Assembly (NCBI GenBank): GCA_938010435.1
Contig: CALLUS010000005.1
Location: 1-64,000, forward strand
DNA from: an uncultured Rhizobiaceae group bacterium
Lineage (GTDB): Bacteria; Pseudomonadota; Alphaproteobacteria; Rhizobiales; Rhizobiaceae
DNA: 64,000 bases
Reading direction: 5' to 3'
Part shown: positions 17,604 through 25,355 of the stretch, one piece after another
Numbering within the stretch: the first letter of the stretch is position 1
Layout: every line of letters starts with the position of its first letter
Notes under the pieces: generated by a model
The model's database searches: none
What the model was told of the DNA's origin: nothing
The model's input: the letters and a program-made list of their open reading frames with translations, nothing else
Made by a program: the position numbers and the translations under genes

Positions 17604-17789
17604 ATGCATTTAGAAAAATTGGATTATACCAAGGCGAGCGTTACTCAAAGTGCTCCCATCAACCAACTGTTGGAGGCAGTTGAGTATCTTGCACTGGTAC
17701 ACGATCTACCAGTCGAAGATCTGACAGTTGTGTTGTCAAAACGTATTACGAAGTTGGCAACTGCTGAAGATCTGAGGCAACAGCTATAA
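17604..17789 (+). CDS. Small protein downstream of the FtsH-like protease
   Basis: A 61-residue acidic, helical protein (MHLEKLDYTKAS ... PINQLLEAVEYLALVHDL ... LTVVLSKRITKLATAEDL). The start ATG at 17604 has GAGGTGG 5-6 bases upstream and lies 10 bases after the protease stop, so the two are probably co-translated. No family was recognised. It could be an adaptor, substrate or inhibitor of the protease. A hairpin at 17801-17833 would end the transcript. Confidence 0.6.
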   Translation: MHLEKLDYTKASVTQSAPINQLLEAVEYLALVHDLPVEDLTVVLSKRITKLATAEDLRQQL

Positions 17790-17800
17790 GGCCATAAACT

Positions 17801-17833
17801 ATGGGGCGCGTCTGTGGTTTAGGCGTGCCCCAT
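17801..17833 (+). terminator. Hairpin after the FtsH-like operon
   Basis: ATGGGGCGC pairs with GCGTGCCCCAT (one G-U) across a short loop, 11 bases after the small gene's stop. There is no long T-run, so termination efficiency is uncertain. Confidence 0.4.
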
Positions 17834-18169
17834 CTCAAATGTTTCATCTGGTGCCGGATGTACAGAAATTGCGCGTAGCGTCTATTTCGAATGCGATTTT
17901 CTGCATTCTATCAATGGCAGCTGAGCGGACATTGGAGACATTAGTACAGAACACCTCAATCTCTGGTTTCCGGCCACGTCATCTCAACTATGTCTACAAC
18001 GCATTGCGTTTAATTGGAGCCACAAATTGCACCAAGGCAGCGCATTTTGTAACGCTTATTGAACCTCATTAAACGCGAAACACCTTAGCACAAGGAGCAG
18101 AACCAGTTTTCGACATATCCGTACCGAATGGCATTCAATGAAAACTTGCAACAAACTATTGTGGCTCTT
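17834..18169. other. Stretch without a supported gene
   Basis: A 77-codon frame at 17839-18072 has no ribosome-binding site and no recognisable composition. Otherwise nothing identifiable. Confidence 0.4.
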
Positions 18170-18529
18170 TCATTTCTGCTTGGATATTACGCGAAAAATC
18201 ACAAGCGCTATGATGGAAAATAATAGATTGAAGACAAACAGATTAATCCAAGGGGCTCCGGAACCAAAAACAAATTTGGACAATAGAGAGGGAATTATCA
18301 CACCGCTCACAAGGGAGGTGATAAGCGCCTGTGTTCGTGACATGGTCTTGTAAAAAGCGCAGAAAAGAGCAACTAACGCAATAGAGACGCCATAGCGGCC
18401 CCATTTAGTAATCAAGGTCAAATACGGCAAGCCGACAATTGCTGTAACAACTGCACTTTGTAACAAAAGTCCGCCAACAGCACCTACAACGATACCAACT
18501 AACTCTTTATTTGAAACGGATTTGGACAT
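18170..18529 (-). CDS. Small four-helix membrane protein
   Basis: A 119-residue hydrophobic protein with about four membrane segments (LVGIVVGAVGGLLLQSAVV, YGVSIALVALFCAFY, ALITSLVSGVIIPSLL, LFVFNLLFSIIALVIF). The ATG at 18529 has GGAG 9 bases upstream. A longer frame would need a TTG at 18544. No family recognised. It stands alone at the edge of the accessory region, and its base composition is more AT-rich than the catabolic cluster beyond it. Confidence 0.6.
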   Translation of the reverse strand: MSKSVSNKELVGIVVGAVGGLLLQSAVVTAIVGLPYLTLITKWGRYGVSIALVALFCAFYKTMSRTQALITSLVSGVIIPSLLSKFVFGSGAPWINLFVFNLLFSIIALVIFRVISKQK

Positions 18530-18971
18530 GAGAGGAATCTCCAATAATAATTGAGAATATTTGCGAGGAATGCGATTTTTAAAGGCGGCACAACGACAAT
18601 GGTCTTGGAGTTATGTTGTAGCATGCTATCAGCATAGCTAAGTTGTTTTAGTTGGCCCCCAAACTCAATTTCGCTTGATAGTTCCGTGATTTCCTCCATT
18701 AATCTCGTCGGCGTTGACGGGGAAAATCAAAGCCAAACATTCGTCGCTAATTTTGGTCCAACCAAACCAGCCATTCGCGCCGCTCAAAATTCAGTCAAAA
18801 AGGGCTCGGTGCAGCCGTTGCGCTCAAATCGACTGCGCTTCGCAATCTGGCCGTAACCGGACACTACCCATTTTCCAAGGTCAGCGAATAGCGGACGTAA
18901 CGACCTATGATCACAAATACTCGACACAACACCCTGGCATCATTTGGATACGCCTCATCGGTCTACCCAAT
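18530..18971. other. Intergenic boundary between accessory region and catabolic cluster
   Basis: No credible ORF, RNA gene or strong terminator seen. It lies between the small membrane gene and the 3' end of the kinase gene, and may hold the edge of an inserted segment. Confidence 0.35.
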
Positions 18972-19907
18972 CTACTTAGCAAGGGCTTCATGCACTTGCG
19001 CGGCGATGGGGATGGGGGCGATTGCGCCGAAGCTTTGAACAGAAAGTGACGCGGCGGCTACTGCATACTTTGCAGCTGCGGTAACATCGTCACCTGCAAG
19101 CACGCGGGCCAAGAATGCACCGTCAAAACAGTCTCCTGCACCATTTGCGTCTACTTGTTGCGCGGGTCTACCGGAAATGTGGGTTACTTCTTCGCCATCT
19201 CCGACAAGCGCGCCTTCAGCGCCAAGGGTCAGTGCTACGCAACCAGCTCCAAGGTCCAGGTAATAAGCGATGATGTCCTTTGGGGTTGTGAGGCCGGTTA
19301 ATTGGCGCGCATCATCAAGGCCTGGCAACAGAAATTCGCACTTACCTGCAACACGATGAATGGCCGTTCTGGCTTTCTCCAACGACCAAAGACCCAACCG
19401 TAAATTTGGATCGAACGAAACCAGCGTTCCGGCGTCTGCTGCCTGTTCCACCGCTGCATCACATGTATTGAGGGCGCTTTCGCTTATGGCTTGGGAAATT
19501 CCTGATAGGTGTAGACAGCGTGTTGCGCGAATTGCTTTGGTGGGTACTGTTTCTGGCGACATCTTGCTCGCGGCTGAACCTGCGCGGCGATATTCGAACG
19601 TATGAGCGTCGACGCCATGCCGGACGAAATAGATGCCTGTCGGTGCGCCTTCAACTTTTTGAACGTTAGAAACGTCAACGCCTTCTGCATCCCACAGATC
19701 CAGAAGGTCGTTGCCGAAGCTGTCTTGACCAATAGCCGTTACCATCCCCACATCAGCGCCTTGTCGCGCTGCGGCAACAGCGACATTGGACACATCTCCA
19801 CCGAACCCGTAAAGCCAGCGGCCATCGGGTTGGGCATTAAACTCGACCATCGGTTCGCCCAAGCAGAGAAGGTCTGGGCCTGATTTTACCCCGTCAGATA
19901 AAGTCAT
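18972..19907 (-). CDS. PfkB-family sugar kinase, probable 2-dehydro-3-deoxygluconate kinase
   Basis: A 311-residue ribokinase/PfkB-type kinase. The N-terminal CLGEPMVEFN and GGDVSNVAVAAARQGA are sugar-binding signatures. The C-terminal ANGAGDCFDGAFLARVLAG is the PfkB signature 2, with the catalytic Asp of GAGD. The sequence style is that of KDG kinases, which phosphorylate 2-keto-3-deoxygluconate to KDPG in the cytoplasm. GAGGG lies 5 bases before the ATG. It is the last of five leftward genes behind the GntR regulator, and the neighbourhood (uronate dehydrogenase, lactonase, TRAP uptake) supports a sugar-acid substrate. Exact specificity is inferred. Confidence 0.8.
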   Translation of the reverse strand: MTLSDGVKSGPDLLCLGEPMVEFNAQPDGRWLYGFGGDVSNVAVAAARQGADVGMVTAIGQDSFGNDLLDLWDAEGVDVSNVQKVEGAPTGIYFVRHGVDAHTFEYRRAGSAASKMSPETVPTKAIRATRCLHLSGISQAISESALNTCDAAVEQAADAGTLVSFDPNLRLGLWSLEKARTAIHRVAGKCEFLLPGLDDARQLTGLTTPKDIIAYYLDLGAGCVALTLGAEGALVGDGEEVTHISGRPAQQVDANGAGDCFDGAFLARVLAGDDVTAAAKYAVAAASLSVQSFGAIAPIPIAAQVHEALAK

Positions 19908-19953
19908 CTAGTCCCTCGAACGGGTCGATCGTTATCGATGTCTGCTTCCAGTA

Positions 19954-20832
19954 TCACTTCTCCAGCTTGCGAAAATAGTCGAAAATTTCCGGTACATTGC
20001 CATCACCCATGCCAGCATCCATAGCTGCTTGAAGGTTAGAGGACGTACCTTCAGCTATTTGGGCACGCGTGCCCATGTCCTCAACCATTTGGACAAAATA
20101 GGCGATATCCTTGTTGGCGTTTGAAATGGAAAACCCGAGATCGCTCACACCATCTACCGCATAATTTTTGCAGAACTGCATGAAGGGTGAATTTGATGGT
20201 CCGGCCGACATTATGTCGAATAGCTGTTGGCGATCAACGCCTGCGCGTTCTGCTACCGCAAATGCCTGACTCATGGTGCAAACCGTCGTCATGCCCATAA
20301 AGTTGTTGATTAGTTTTGTGACATGCCCGGCGCCGAGTGCACCAAGGTGAAAGACATTCTCGCCTAGAACATCAAGAACCGGCTTAACTTCGTCATAGGT
20401 TGCTATGTCACCCGCCGCCATGATGTTCAGCAGCCCGTCTTTTGCATGAGCAGGCGTGCGCCCCAGTGGCGCGTCAATCATACCGGCATGTTTTGCTGCA
20501 AGGTCAGCGCCAATTTTTTGGGTAGAAGCTGGAATGGATGTTCCGAAGTCAATCACTGTGGCACCATCTTGAATGCCTGCCAAAATACCATCATCACCGT
20601 AGATCAGGCTTTCAACAACGTCGGAAGTTGTCACGCAGAGCATCACAATGTCGCTTGATTCTGCCAGTTTTTTCGGCGTATCGACCTCAATAGCGCCCCG
20701 TGCTGTGGTTTTTGCAACAGCGTCCTTGTTGCGGCCCATGACAACCAAGTCATAGCCGTTGGACTGCAGGCATTCGACCATATTGCTGCCCATCAGACCG
20801 AGGCCGATGAAACCAATGACTGGTTTTTTCAT
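19954..20832 (-). CDS. 3-hydroxyisobutyrate dehydrogenase-family reductase, GarR-like
   Basis: A 292-residue beta-hydroxyacid dehydrogenase. The Rossmann motif is GFIGLGLMGSNM (~6-17), the substrate-loop region GRTPAHAKDG, and the catalytic Lys lies in GHVTKLINNFMG (~165-180). Family members reduce or oxidise small beta-hydroxyacids such as tartronate semialdehyde/glycerate. In this sugar-acid cluster reduction of tartronate semialdehyde to glycerate is the likeliest role; 3-hydroxyisobutyrate is an alternative. AGGAG lies 5 bases before the ATG. It sits 22 bases after the GlcG-like gene in the same operon. Confidence 0.82.
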   Translation of the reverse strand: MKKPVIGFIGLGLMGSNMVECLQSNGYDLVVMGRNKDAVAKTTARGAIEVDTPKKLAESSDIVMLCVTTSDVVESLIYGDDGILAGIQDGATVIDFGTSIPASTQKIGADLAAKHAGMIDAPLGRTPAHAKDGLLNIMAAGDIATYDEVKPVLDVLGENVFHLGALGAGHVTKLINNFMGMTTVCTMSQAFAVAERAGVDRQQLFDIMSAGPSNSPFMQFCKNYAVDGVSDLGFSISNANKDIAYFVQMVEDMGTRAQIAEGTSSNLQAAMDAGMGDGNVPEIFDYFRKLEK

Positions 20833-20854
20833 TTTAGCTCCTGAGATAATTTCT

Positions 20855-21280
20855 TCATGTTTGTTTTTGATTAAGTGCTTGAATGCCAGCCTCAGCTACC
20901 TTCAAGTCTTGTTCAGGTGAACCAGAACTGACTCCGATGCCGCCGATAACTTCACCATCACTAAACACTGGAAGCCCGCCAGCTACGACAACCATACGTC
21001 CGCCCAATGCGGAAGAAATGCCATGCGCTGGTTTGCCAGGTTGATTGACCTCTCCAAGCACATGGGTGCCTTTCTTGATGCCGATTGCTGTAAAGCTCTT
21101 GTCGATGGCTAAATTGATGCTGGTGACCTTGCCGCCATCCATGCGTTCAAAAGCGATCAGATTACCGCTTTCGTCTGTGATGGCGATGCACATAGGTACA
21201 TCAATTTCCTCCGCTTTAGTCCGCGCACCCGCGATCAACACAGAGGCTTCTTGTATGTCTAGCCGTTTGATTGTCAGCAT
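20855..21280 (-). CDS. GlcG/HbpS-like (DUF336) protein
   Basis: A 141-residue protein matching the GlcG/HbpS family over its whole length: PMCIAITDESGNLIAFERMD, a central INLAIDKSFTA helix and the C-terminal GGLPVFSDGEVIGGIGVSSG. Relatives bind heme or occur in glycolate and sugar-acid operons with unclear function. It is cytoplasmic, without a signal peptide. It lies in the leftward operon before the GarR-like reductase. Confidence 0.82.
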   Translation of the reverse strand: MLTIKRLDIQEASVLIAGARTKAEEIDVPMCIAITDESGNLIAFERMDGGKVTSINLAIDKSFTAIGIKKGTHVLGEVNQPGKPAHGISSALGGRMVVVAGGLPVFSDGEVIGGIGVSSGSPEQDLKVAEAGIQALNQKQT

Positions 21281-21412
21281 TGGAGACTCTTTCGTAGTTC
21301 AGTTATTGAGCGCCTTGTCTCGAAAACCGAAAAGCAACGACCATAAGTTCACGGTGGTCTGCGAAGGCCAGCCTTGTAACGCTTGGACCAATTGTCAACG
21401 ACGGGAAATTGG

Positions 21413-21931
21413 TCACGCTGTTCCTCGAATAGGTCTGTCATTGTCTATGTTGAACTTCATGCCATCCAGCAATTCTTCAAGATCAGGACGTGAGGCTGGG
21501 CCGTTGGAAATATCTACAAGCATAAGTGAACCATCTGGACGCAGTGCAAATGTTCCTGGCTCCGCAAATCGGTTTGTCGTTTCAGCTTCGGAAAGCGGGT
21601 CAGAAACATACAGACCAAGCGAACGCATTTGCGGTTCCGTAAGACCGTAACAAAGATCAAATTCCCATCCAAACTCTTCGCGGTCGGCCAATGCCTTTTC
21701 TTTTGTATCGGCGGAGACAACAACCACGTCCATCGCTCCGGTCCATTGCGGCAGCGCGACATTCAGCTTGTTCAAGTACTTTTTGCAACGCGGGCAATGT
21801 TTACCGCGGTAGACAAACAATATCGTCCAACGGTCCGTTGGCACGCCGAGAGTAATGCTGCCTTCACCATCCGCTCGTGCGAGACAAAGTTCGTCGATGA
21901 TTGCGCCAACGCTTGGTTTTACATTTGTCAT
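21413..21931 (-). CDS. AhpC/TSA-family peroxiredoxin-like protein
   Basis: A 172-residue thioredoxin-fold protein. The segment TILFVYRGKHCPRCKKYL (~35-52) carries a C-x2-C after the second strand, followed by VVVSADTKEKA and a C-terminal FALRPDGSLMLVDISN. This pattern is that of AhpC/TSA-like proteins of the redoxin superfamily rather than classical 2-Cys peroxiredoxins. The start at 21931 has AGGAAAT upstream; the longer frame to 22069 overlaps the GntR gene and is unlikely. It lies directly downstream of gntR. A link to sugar-acid breakdown is not obvious; oxidative protection is a guess. Confidence 0.75.
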   Translation of the reverse strand: MTNVKPSVGAIIDELCLARADGEGSITLGVPTDRWTILFVYRGKHCPRCKKYLNKLNVALPQWTGAMDVVVVSADTKEKALADREEFGWEFDLCYGLTEPQMRSLGLYVSDPLSEAETTNRFAEPGTFALRPDGSLMLVDISNGPASRPDLEELLDGMKFNIDNDRPIRGTA

Positions 21932-21959
21932 TTTGATTTCCTGAAAAGTGAAGTGGCGT

Positions 21960-22661
21960 TCATACCAGTTCGGGTCGTTCCTGCTCGAAATAGGCAGAAT
22001 GAGTTTTATGAATGTGGTTGATGATTTCATCCAAACGCGAAAAATGCAGTCGTGCGACTGCTGTGGCATCTGTCAGATTGCCAAATTTCAGCGCGTTAGC
22101 GAGTTTGAGGTGATCATCCAGCAAAGTCGCTAAATTATCCTTACGGTCAAGACTAAGCATGCATAGTCTATCGACCTTCTTCTTGCATTCCTCAATCGTA
22201 TCGAAGGCCATCGACAGCCCGCCCAAATCGCAGATCAGTTTGTGAAATTGATAGTCTAGAGTGTGGAATTGATCCGGGTGTTCATTTTCAACTGCCGTCT
22301 TTTGCAAGGCCAGATTGTCGTCCAGAATATCTGCGCATTCGGCATTCCAAACCGAGCAAGCCTTGCGCACTACTTCCATCTCCACAGCCAATCGGACAAA
22401 CCGCGCATGAGCAATATTCTTCATGGAAAATCCGCGAACTTTAGTAGCTCTCTGCGGACGAATGAGCAGCAGATCCAGATTCTCCAGCCTATTGAAAGCG
22501 TCGCGCACGGGTTGGCGGGAAACACCAAAGCGCTGTGCAATCTCGCTCTCCGACAGTTTTGTACCGGGAAGCAGAGTCAATGACGAAATATCATCGTGCA
22601 ACTTTTCGAACACCACATCTGTCGTAGTGCGTCGCTCGAATGTTTCTGCTGCATTGTGCAT
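21960..22661 (-). CDS. GntR-family (FCD) transcriptional regulator
   Basis: A 233-residue regulator. The N-terminal winged helix-turn-helix has LPGTKLSESEIAQRFGVSRQ and PVRDAFNRLENLDLLLIRPQ (~33-75). The C-terminal all-helical FCD effector domain (~95-215) carries the Asp and His residues that bind a metal and a small organic acid. It is first of the leftward genes and faces the SDR/TRAP operon. FCD regulators of uronate and aldarate operons usually repress until the acid binds. A palindrome at 22845-22856 is a candidate operator. Confidence 0.88.
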   Translation of the reverse strand: MHNAAETFERRTTTDVVFEKLHDDISSLTLLPGTKLSESEIAQRFGVSRQPVRDAFNRLENLDLLLIRPQRATKVRGFSMKNIAHARFVRLAVEMEVVRKACSVWNAECADILDDNLALQKTAVENEHPDQFHTLDYQFHKLICDLGGLSMAFDTIEECKKKVDRLCMLSLDRKDNLATLLDDHLKLANALKFGNLTDATAVARLHFSRLDEIINHIHKTHSAYFEQERPELV

Positions 22662-22819
22662 CTCGTGTTCTCACAATCTTTCATTGACTTTGCAATAACC
22701 TATAGAAGACTTCCGCCTCAATCGACCCGCTTCTTTGGACCTGCTCTTGCTTTTCAACAGTGCCATGTCGACTGCGTTCATCCGCGAACTCCCTACGACG
22801 ATAGCTGCATAAAAGGCTA

Positions 22820-22856
22820 TTGACAATACTAACATACTAGTCCTCTAATATATTAG
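22820..22856 (+). promoter_or_regulatory. Promoter and palindromic operator for the SDR-TRAP operon
   Basis: TTGACA (22820-22825) and TCTAAT (22844-22849) are 18 bp apart. The -10 overlaps a perfect 12-bp palindrome CTAATATATTAG (22845-22856), and an imperfect dyad ACTAACATACTAGT fills the spacer. It sits between the divergent gntR and SDR genes, where the GntR protein would act. Confidence 0.5.
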
Positions 22857-22924
22857 TTATACGCATACCGAAATGAAGTTTGGCAAGTTGCTATGCAAAC
22901 TTTTTAGAGGGAACGGTCCTTAAA

Positions 22925-23698
22925 ATGGCTTCAATACAGGCAACAGGTGCTCACAATCTCGCTGGCAAGGTTGCAATCGTGACTGGCGGTGGCAGAGATA
23001 TTGGACGGGCGAGTGCCTTAGCTCTCGCGGCATGCGGAGCAGCTGTCGCGATCAACTATCATAGTTCTGCTGATGGCGCGGAAAGTGCCGTGAAAGAAAT
23101 TGAAGCTGCTGATGGCAAAGCTTTTGCCATGCAGGGTAATATGACATCCGGCGACGATGTGGCTGCTTTGGTAGAGCGGACTGTCAAAGAGTTCGGCGGT
23201 GAGATCAACATTTTGGCTCACGTAACTGGTGGTCTCGTTGCGCGCAAGAAATTGTCGGAGATGTCTGTAGAACATTGGGATTTTGTGATGGCATTGAATG
23301 CAACGTCTTTCATGCGCGCTGCAAAGGCAGTGCTTCCCCATATGAAGAACGGTTCAATCATCGGTCTTGCCAGTCAGGCTGGCCGCGATGGCGGCGGGCC
23401 AGGTTCAGGCGCTTATGCCGCTTCGAAAGGTGCCGTGATGACATTCACGCGCTCTTTGGCGAAAGAATTGGGGCCGGATATTCGGGTCAATTCAATCTGC
23501 CCTGGCATGATTGATACAGACTTTCACAACATATTCACCAAACCGGAAGTGCGCACCAATGTTGCCAATGCAACGCCGTTGAAGCGTGAAGGCTCATCGG
23601 AAGATGTCGCCAATCTGGTTGCATACCTGGCTTCTGATGAAGCCGCATTTATCACGGGCACCAACGTCGACATCAATGGCGGAATGCTCTTTTCCTAA
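22925..23698 (+). CDS. Short-chain dehydrogenase/reductase
   Basis: A 257-residue classical SDR. The NAD(P) motif is TGGGRDIGRA (~19-28), the catalytic Ser lies in GLASQAGRDG, Tyr-x3-Lys in YAASKGA (~160), and the C-terminus is ITGTNVDINGGM. The start at 22925 is chosen because it fits the family; the longer frame begins 45 bases earlier with an atypical N-terminus. It is first gene of the rightward operon with dctPQM and udh, so it probably oxidises or reduces a sugar acid or its keto form. The exact substrate cannot be told from sequence. Confidence 0.85.
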   Translation: MASIQATGAHNLAGKVAIVTGGGRDIGRASALALAACGAAVAINYHSSADGAESAVKEIEAADGKAFAMQGNMTSGDDVAALVERTVKEFGGEINILAHVTGGLVARKKLSEMSVEHWDFVMALNATSFMRAAKAVLPHMKNGSIIGLASQAGRDGGGPGSGAYAASKGAVMTFTRSLAKELGPDIRVNSICPGMIDTDFHNIFTKPEVRTNVANATPLKREGSSEDVANLVAYLASDEAAFITGTNVDINGGMLFS

Positions 23699-23755
23699 TC
23701 GGCCCATGCTGATGATTTTAGAAATGAGACTTCAACACTCTAGGGAGAAATACCA

Positions 23756-24736
23756 ATGTTAAAGAAACTTTCAATGAAGCTGCTCGGAGCAGCAACAGCC
23801 ATGACGATGATGGCAGGCATGGCCACAGCAGCTGACTGGCGCGCTTGGAACATCCACAATGAAGGCCACCCCAATTTCGGCGGAATGAACAAATTCGCTG
23901 AACTCGTCGAAAAGGAAACCGGTGGTGAAATTAAACTTCAGGTCTTCCACGGCGGTGTGCTTGGTTCGCAGCCCGATGCTCTCGAACAAGTCCGCGCTGG
24001 CGCTATTGAGGCCGGTAACTTTAACCTTGGACCGATTGGCCCGATGGTTAAAGAAGCCAACCTCGTTTCCCTGCCATTCATCTTCAAAAGCGTTCCGCAC
24101 ATGTTCCGCGTATTGGACGGAGAAGCCGGCGACATCATTTCGAAGGCGATGGCCGATGCAGGCATCATGCCAATCGCCTGGTTTGATGCTGGCGCGCGCT
24201 CTTTTTACGCTCAAAAGGAAATCAAGACTCCTGCTGATGTAAAAGGCCTGAAAATTCGTGTGATGAACAACAACCTCTACACGGCAATGATTTCTGCCAT
24301 GGGCGGCAACCCGTCTCCGATGGCTTTCTCTGAAGTTCAGCAAGCTCTGAAAACCGGCGTTGTCGATGGTGCGGAAAACAACTTCCCATCCTACAAAAAC
24401 GTTGGCCACTTCGAAGTGACCAAAAACTACTCGCTCAGCGAACATCTGATCATTCCAGAGTGCATCTGCGTGAACACTGCTAAGTTCAACGCTCTGTCAC
24501 CAGCGATGCAGGCAAGCGTGAAGAAAGCTGCTCAAGAAGCTGCACTCTACCAGCGTGAGTTGTGGGCTGTTCAGTCCGATAAAGCGCGTAAGGACGTTGA
24601 AGCTGCTGGCATCATGGTTAACGAGATTGCTGACAAGGGTCCTTTCCAAAGTGCGATGGACTCCGTCTATGCTGATTATCTCAAGGCAAACCCAGACATG
24701 CAGAAGCTTGTCGACCTTGCTAAATCAACCAAGTAG
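23756..24736 (+). CDS. dctP: TRAP transporter substrate-binding protein DctP
   Basis: A 326-residue periplasmic solute-binding protein. A signal peptide (residues 1-~25, cleavage near MATA/ADW) is followed by DctP-family signatures: VEKETGGEIKLQVFHGG, FDAGARSFYA and GLKIRVMNNNLY with the conserved Arg that binds the substrate carboxylate. It delivers an organic acid to DctQM, driven by the sodium gradient. GGGAG lies 9 bases upstream of the ATG. A strong hairpin after the gene should make it more abundant than the membrane subunits. The neighbours suggest a uronate or aldarate ligand. Confidence 0.92.
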   Translation: MLKKLSMKLLGAATAMTMMAGMATAADWRAWNIHNEGHPNFGGMNKFAELVEKETGGEIKLQVFHGGVLGSQPDALEQVRAGAIEAGNFNLGPIGPMVKEANLVSLPFIFKSVPHMFRVLDGEAGDIISKAMADAGIMPIAWFDAGARSFYAQKEIKTPADVKGLKIRVMNNNLYTAMISAMGGNPSPMAFSEVQQALKTGVVDGAENNFPSYKNVGHFEVTKNYSLSEHLIIPECICVNTAKFNALSPAMQASVKKAAQEAALYQRELWAVQSDKARKDVEAAGIMVNEIADKGPFQSAMDSVYADYLKANPDMQKLVDLAKSTK

Positions 24737-24762
24737 TTTCTAATTGCTCGGTAAGCTTTAAG

Positions 24763-24802
24763 AGCGCCCGGCTCCGCATATGGTGCCGGGCGCTTTTGTT
24801 TT
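24763..24802 (+). terminator. Intra-operon terminator/attenuator between dctP and dctQ
   Basis: A perfect 10-bp stem AGCGCCCGGC/GCCGGGCGCT (24763-24772 and 24785-24794) is followed by a T-rich tract. Partial termination here would give more binding protein than permease. Confidence 0.75.
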
Positions 24803-24819
24803 GGAAGAGGGATGAGTTG

Positions 24820-25347
24820 ATGTGCGATCGGGAAAAGTCGCCTGCATTCTTGCAGATAATGGACGCTACATATGGACTAATTTCGCGGGTCTGCATGATT
24901 ATGGCCGGTGTCGCATTGGTTGTGATGACCGTGATTTTCGCTTGGCTTGTTTACGGCCGCTATGTTCTCAACGACACGCCAACATGGGCAGAACAAGTGT
25001 CACTTCTTCTCATTATGGTTATTACGTTCTTCGGTGCCGCAGTCGGCGTCAACCAAAACCGCCACCTGTCCGTTGTCATATTCCGCAGCATTGTTCCCGA
25101 TTGGATCCGGATCTTCTTCGTCGTCGTCAGTGACATTTTAATGTTGGTCTTCGGTGGCATGATGTTTTGGTACGGCATGCAACTTACACAGTTCAAATGG
25201 AATACGCTCATCCCGCTCATACAGGTGTCGGAAGGATTTCGCTCGCTGCCTTTGACCATTTGCGGGTTGTTGATTTTCCTGTTTTCCTCAGGCCATCTGA
25301 TCCGTCTTTATCTGGGACATGACAAACGCAAAGACAGCATTGAATAG
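24820..25347 (+). CDS. dctQ: TRAP transporter small membrane subunit DctQ
   Basis: A 175-residue protein with four membrane helices (starting near VCMIMAGVALVVMTVIFAW, then LLLIMVITFFGAAVGV) and the DctQ-typical NRHLSVVIF segment after helix 2. It couples the binding protein to the DctM channel subunit. The ATG at 24820 has GAGGG 8 bases upstream; the longer frame needs a TTG inside the terminator tract. It lies 8 bases before dctM. Confidence 0.88.
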   Translation: MCDREKSPAFLQIMDATYGLISRVCMIMAGVALVVMTVIFAWLVYGRYVLNDTPTWAEQVSLLLIMVITFFGAAVGVNQNRHLSVVIFRSIVPDWIRIFFVVVSDILMLVFGGMMFWYGMQLTQFKWNTLIPLIQVSEGFRSLPLTICGLLIFLFSSGHLIRLYLGHDKRKDSIE

Positions 25348-25355
25348 AGATTGAT

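Noticed and set aside
17839-18072. A 77-codon frame after the FtsH-like operon
   Set aside because: No Shine-Dalgarno, no recognisable domain, and it starts just past a hairpin that should end transcription.
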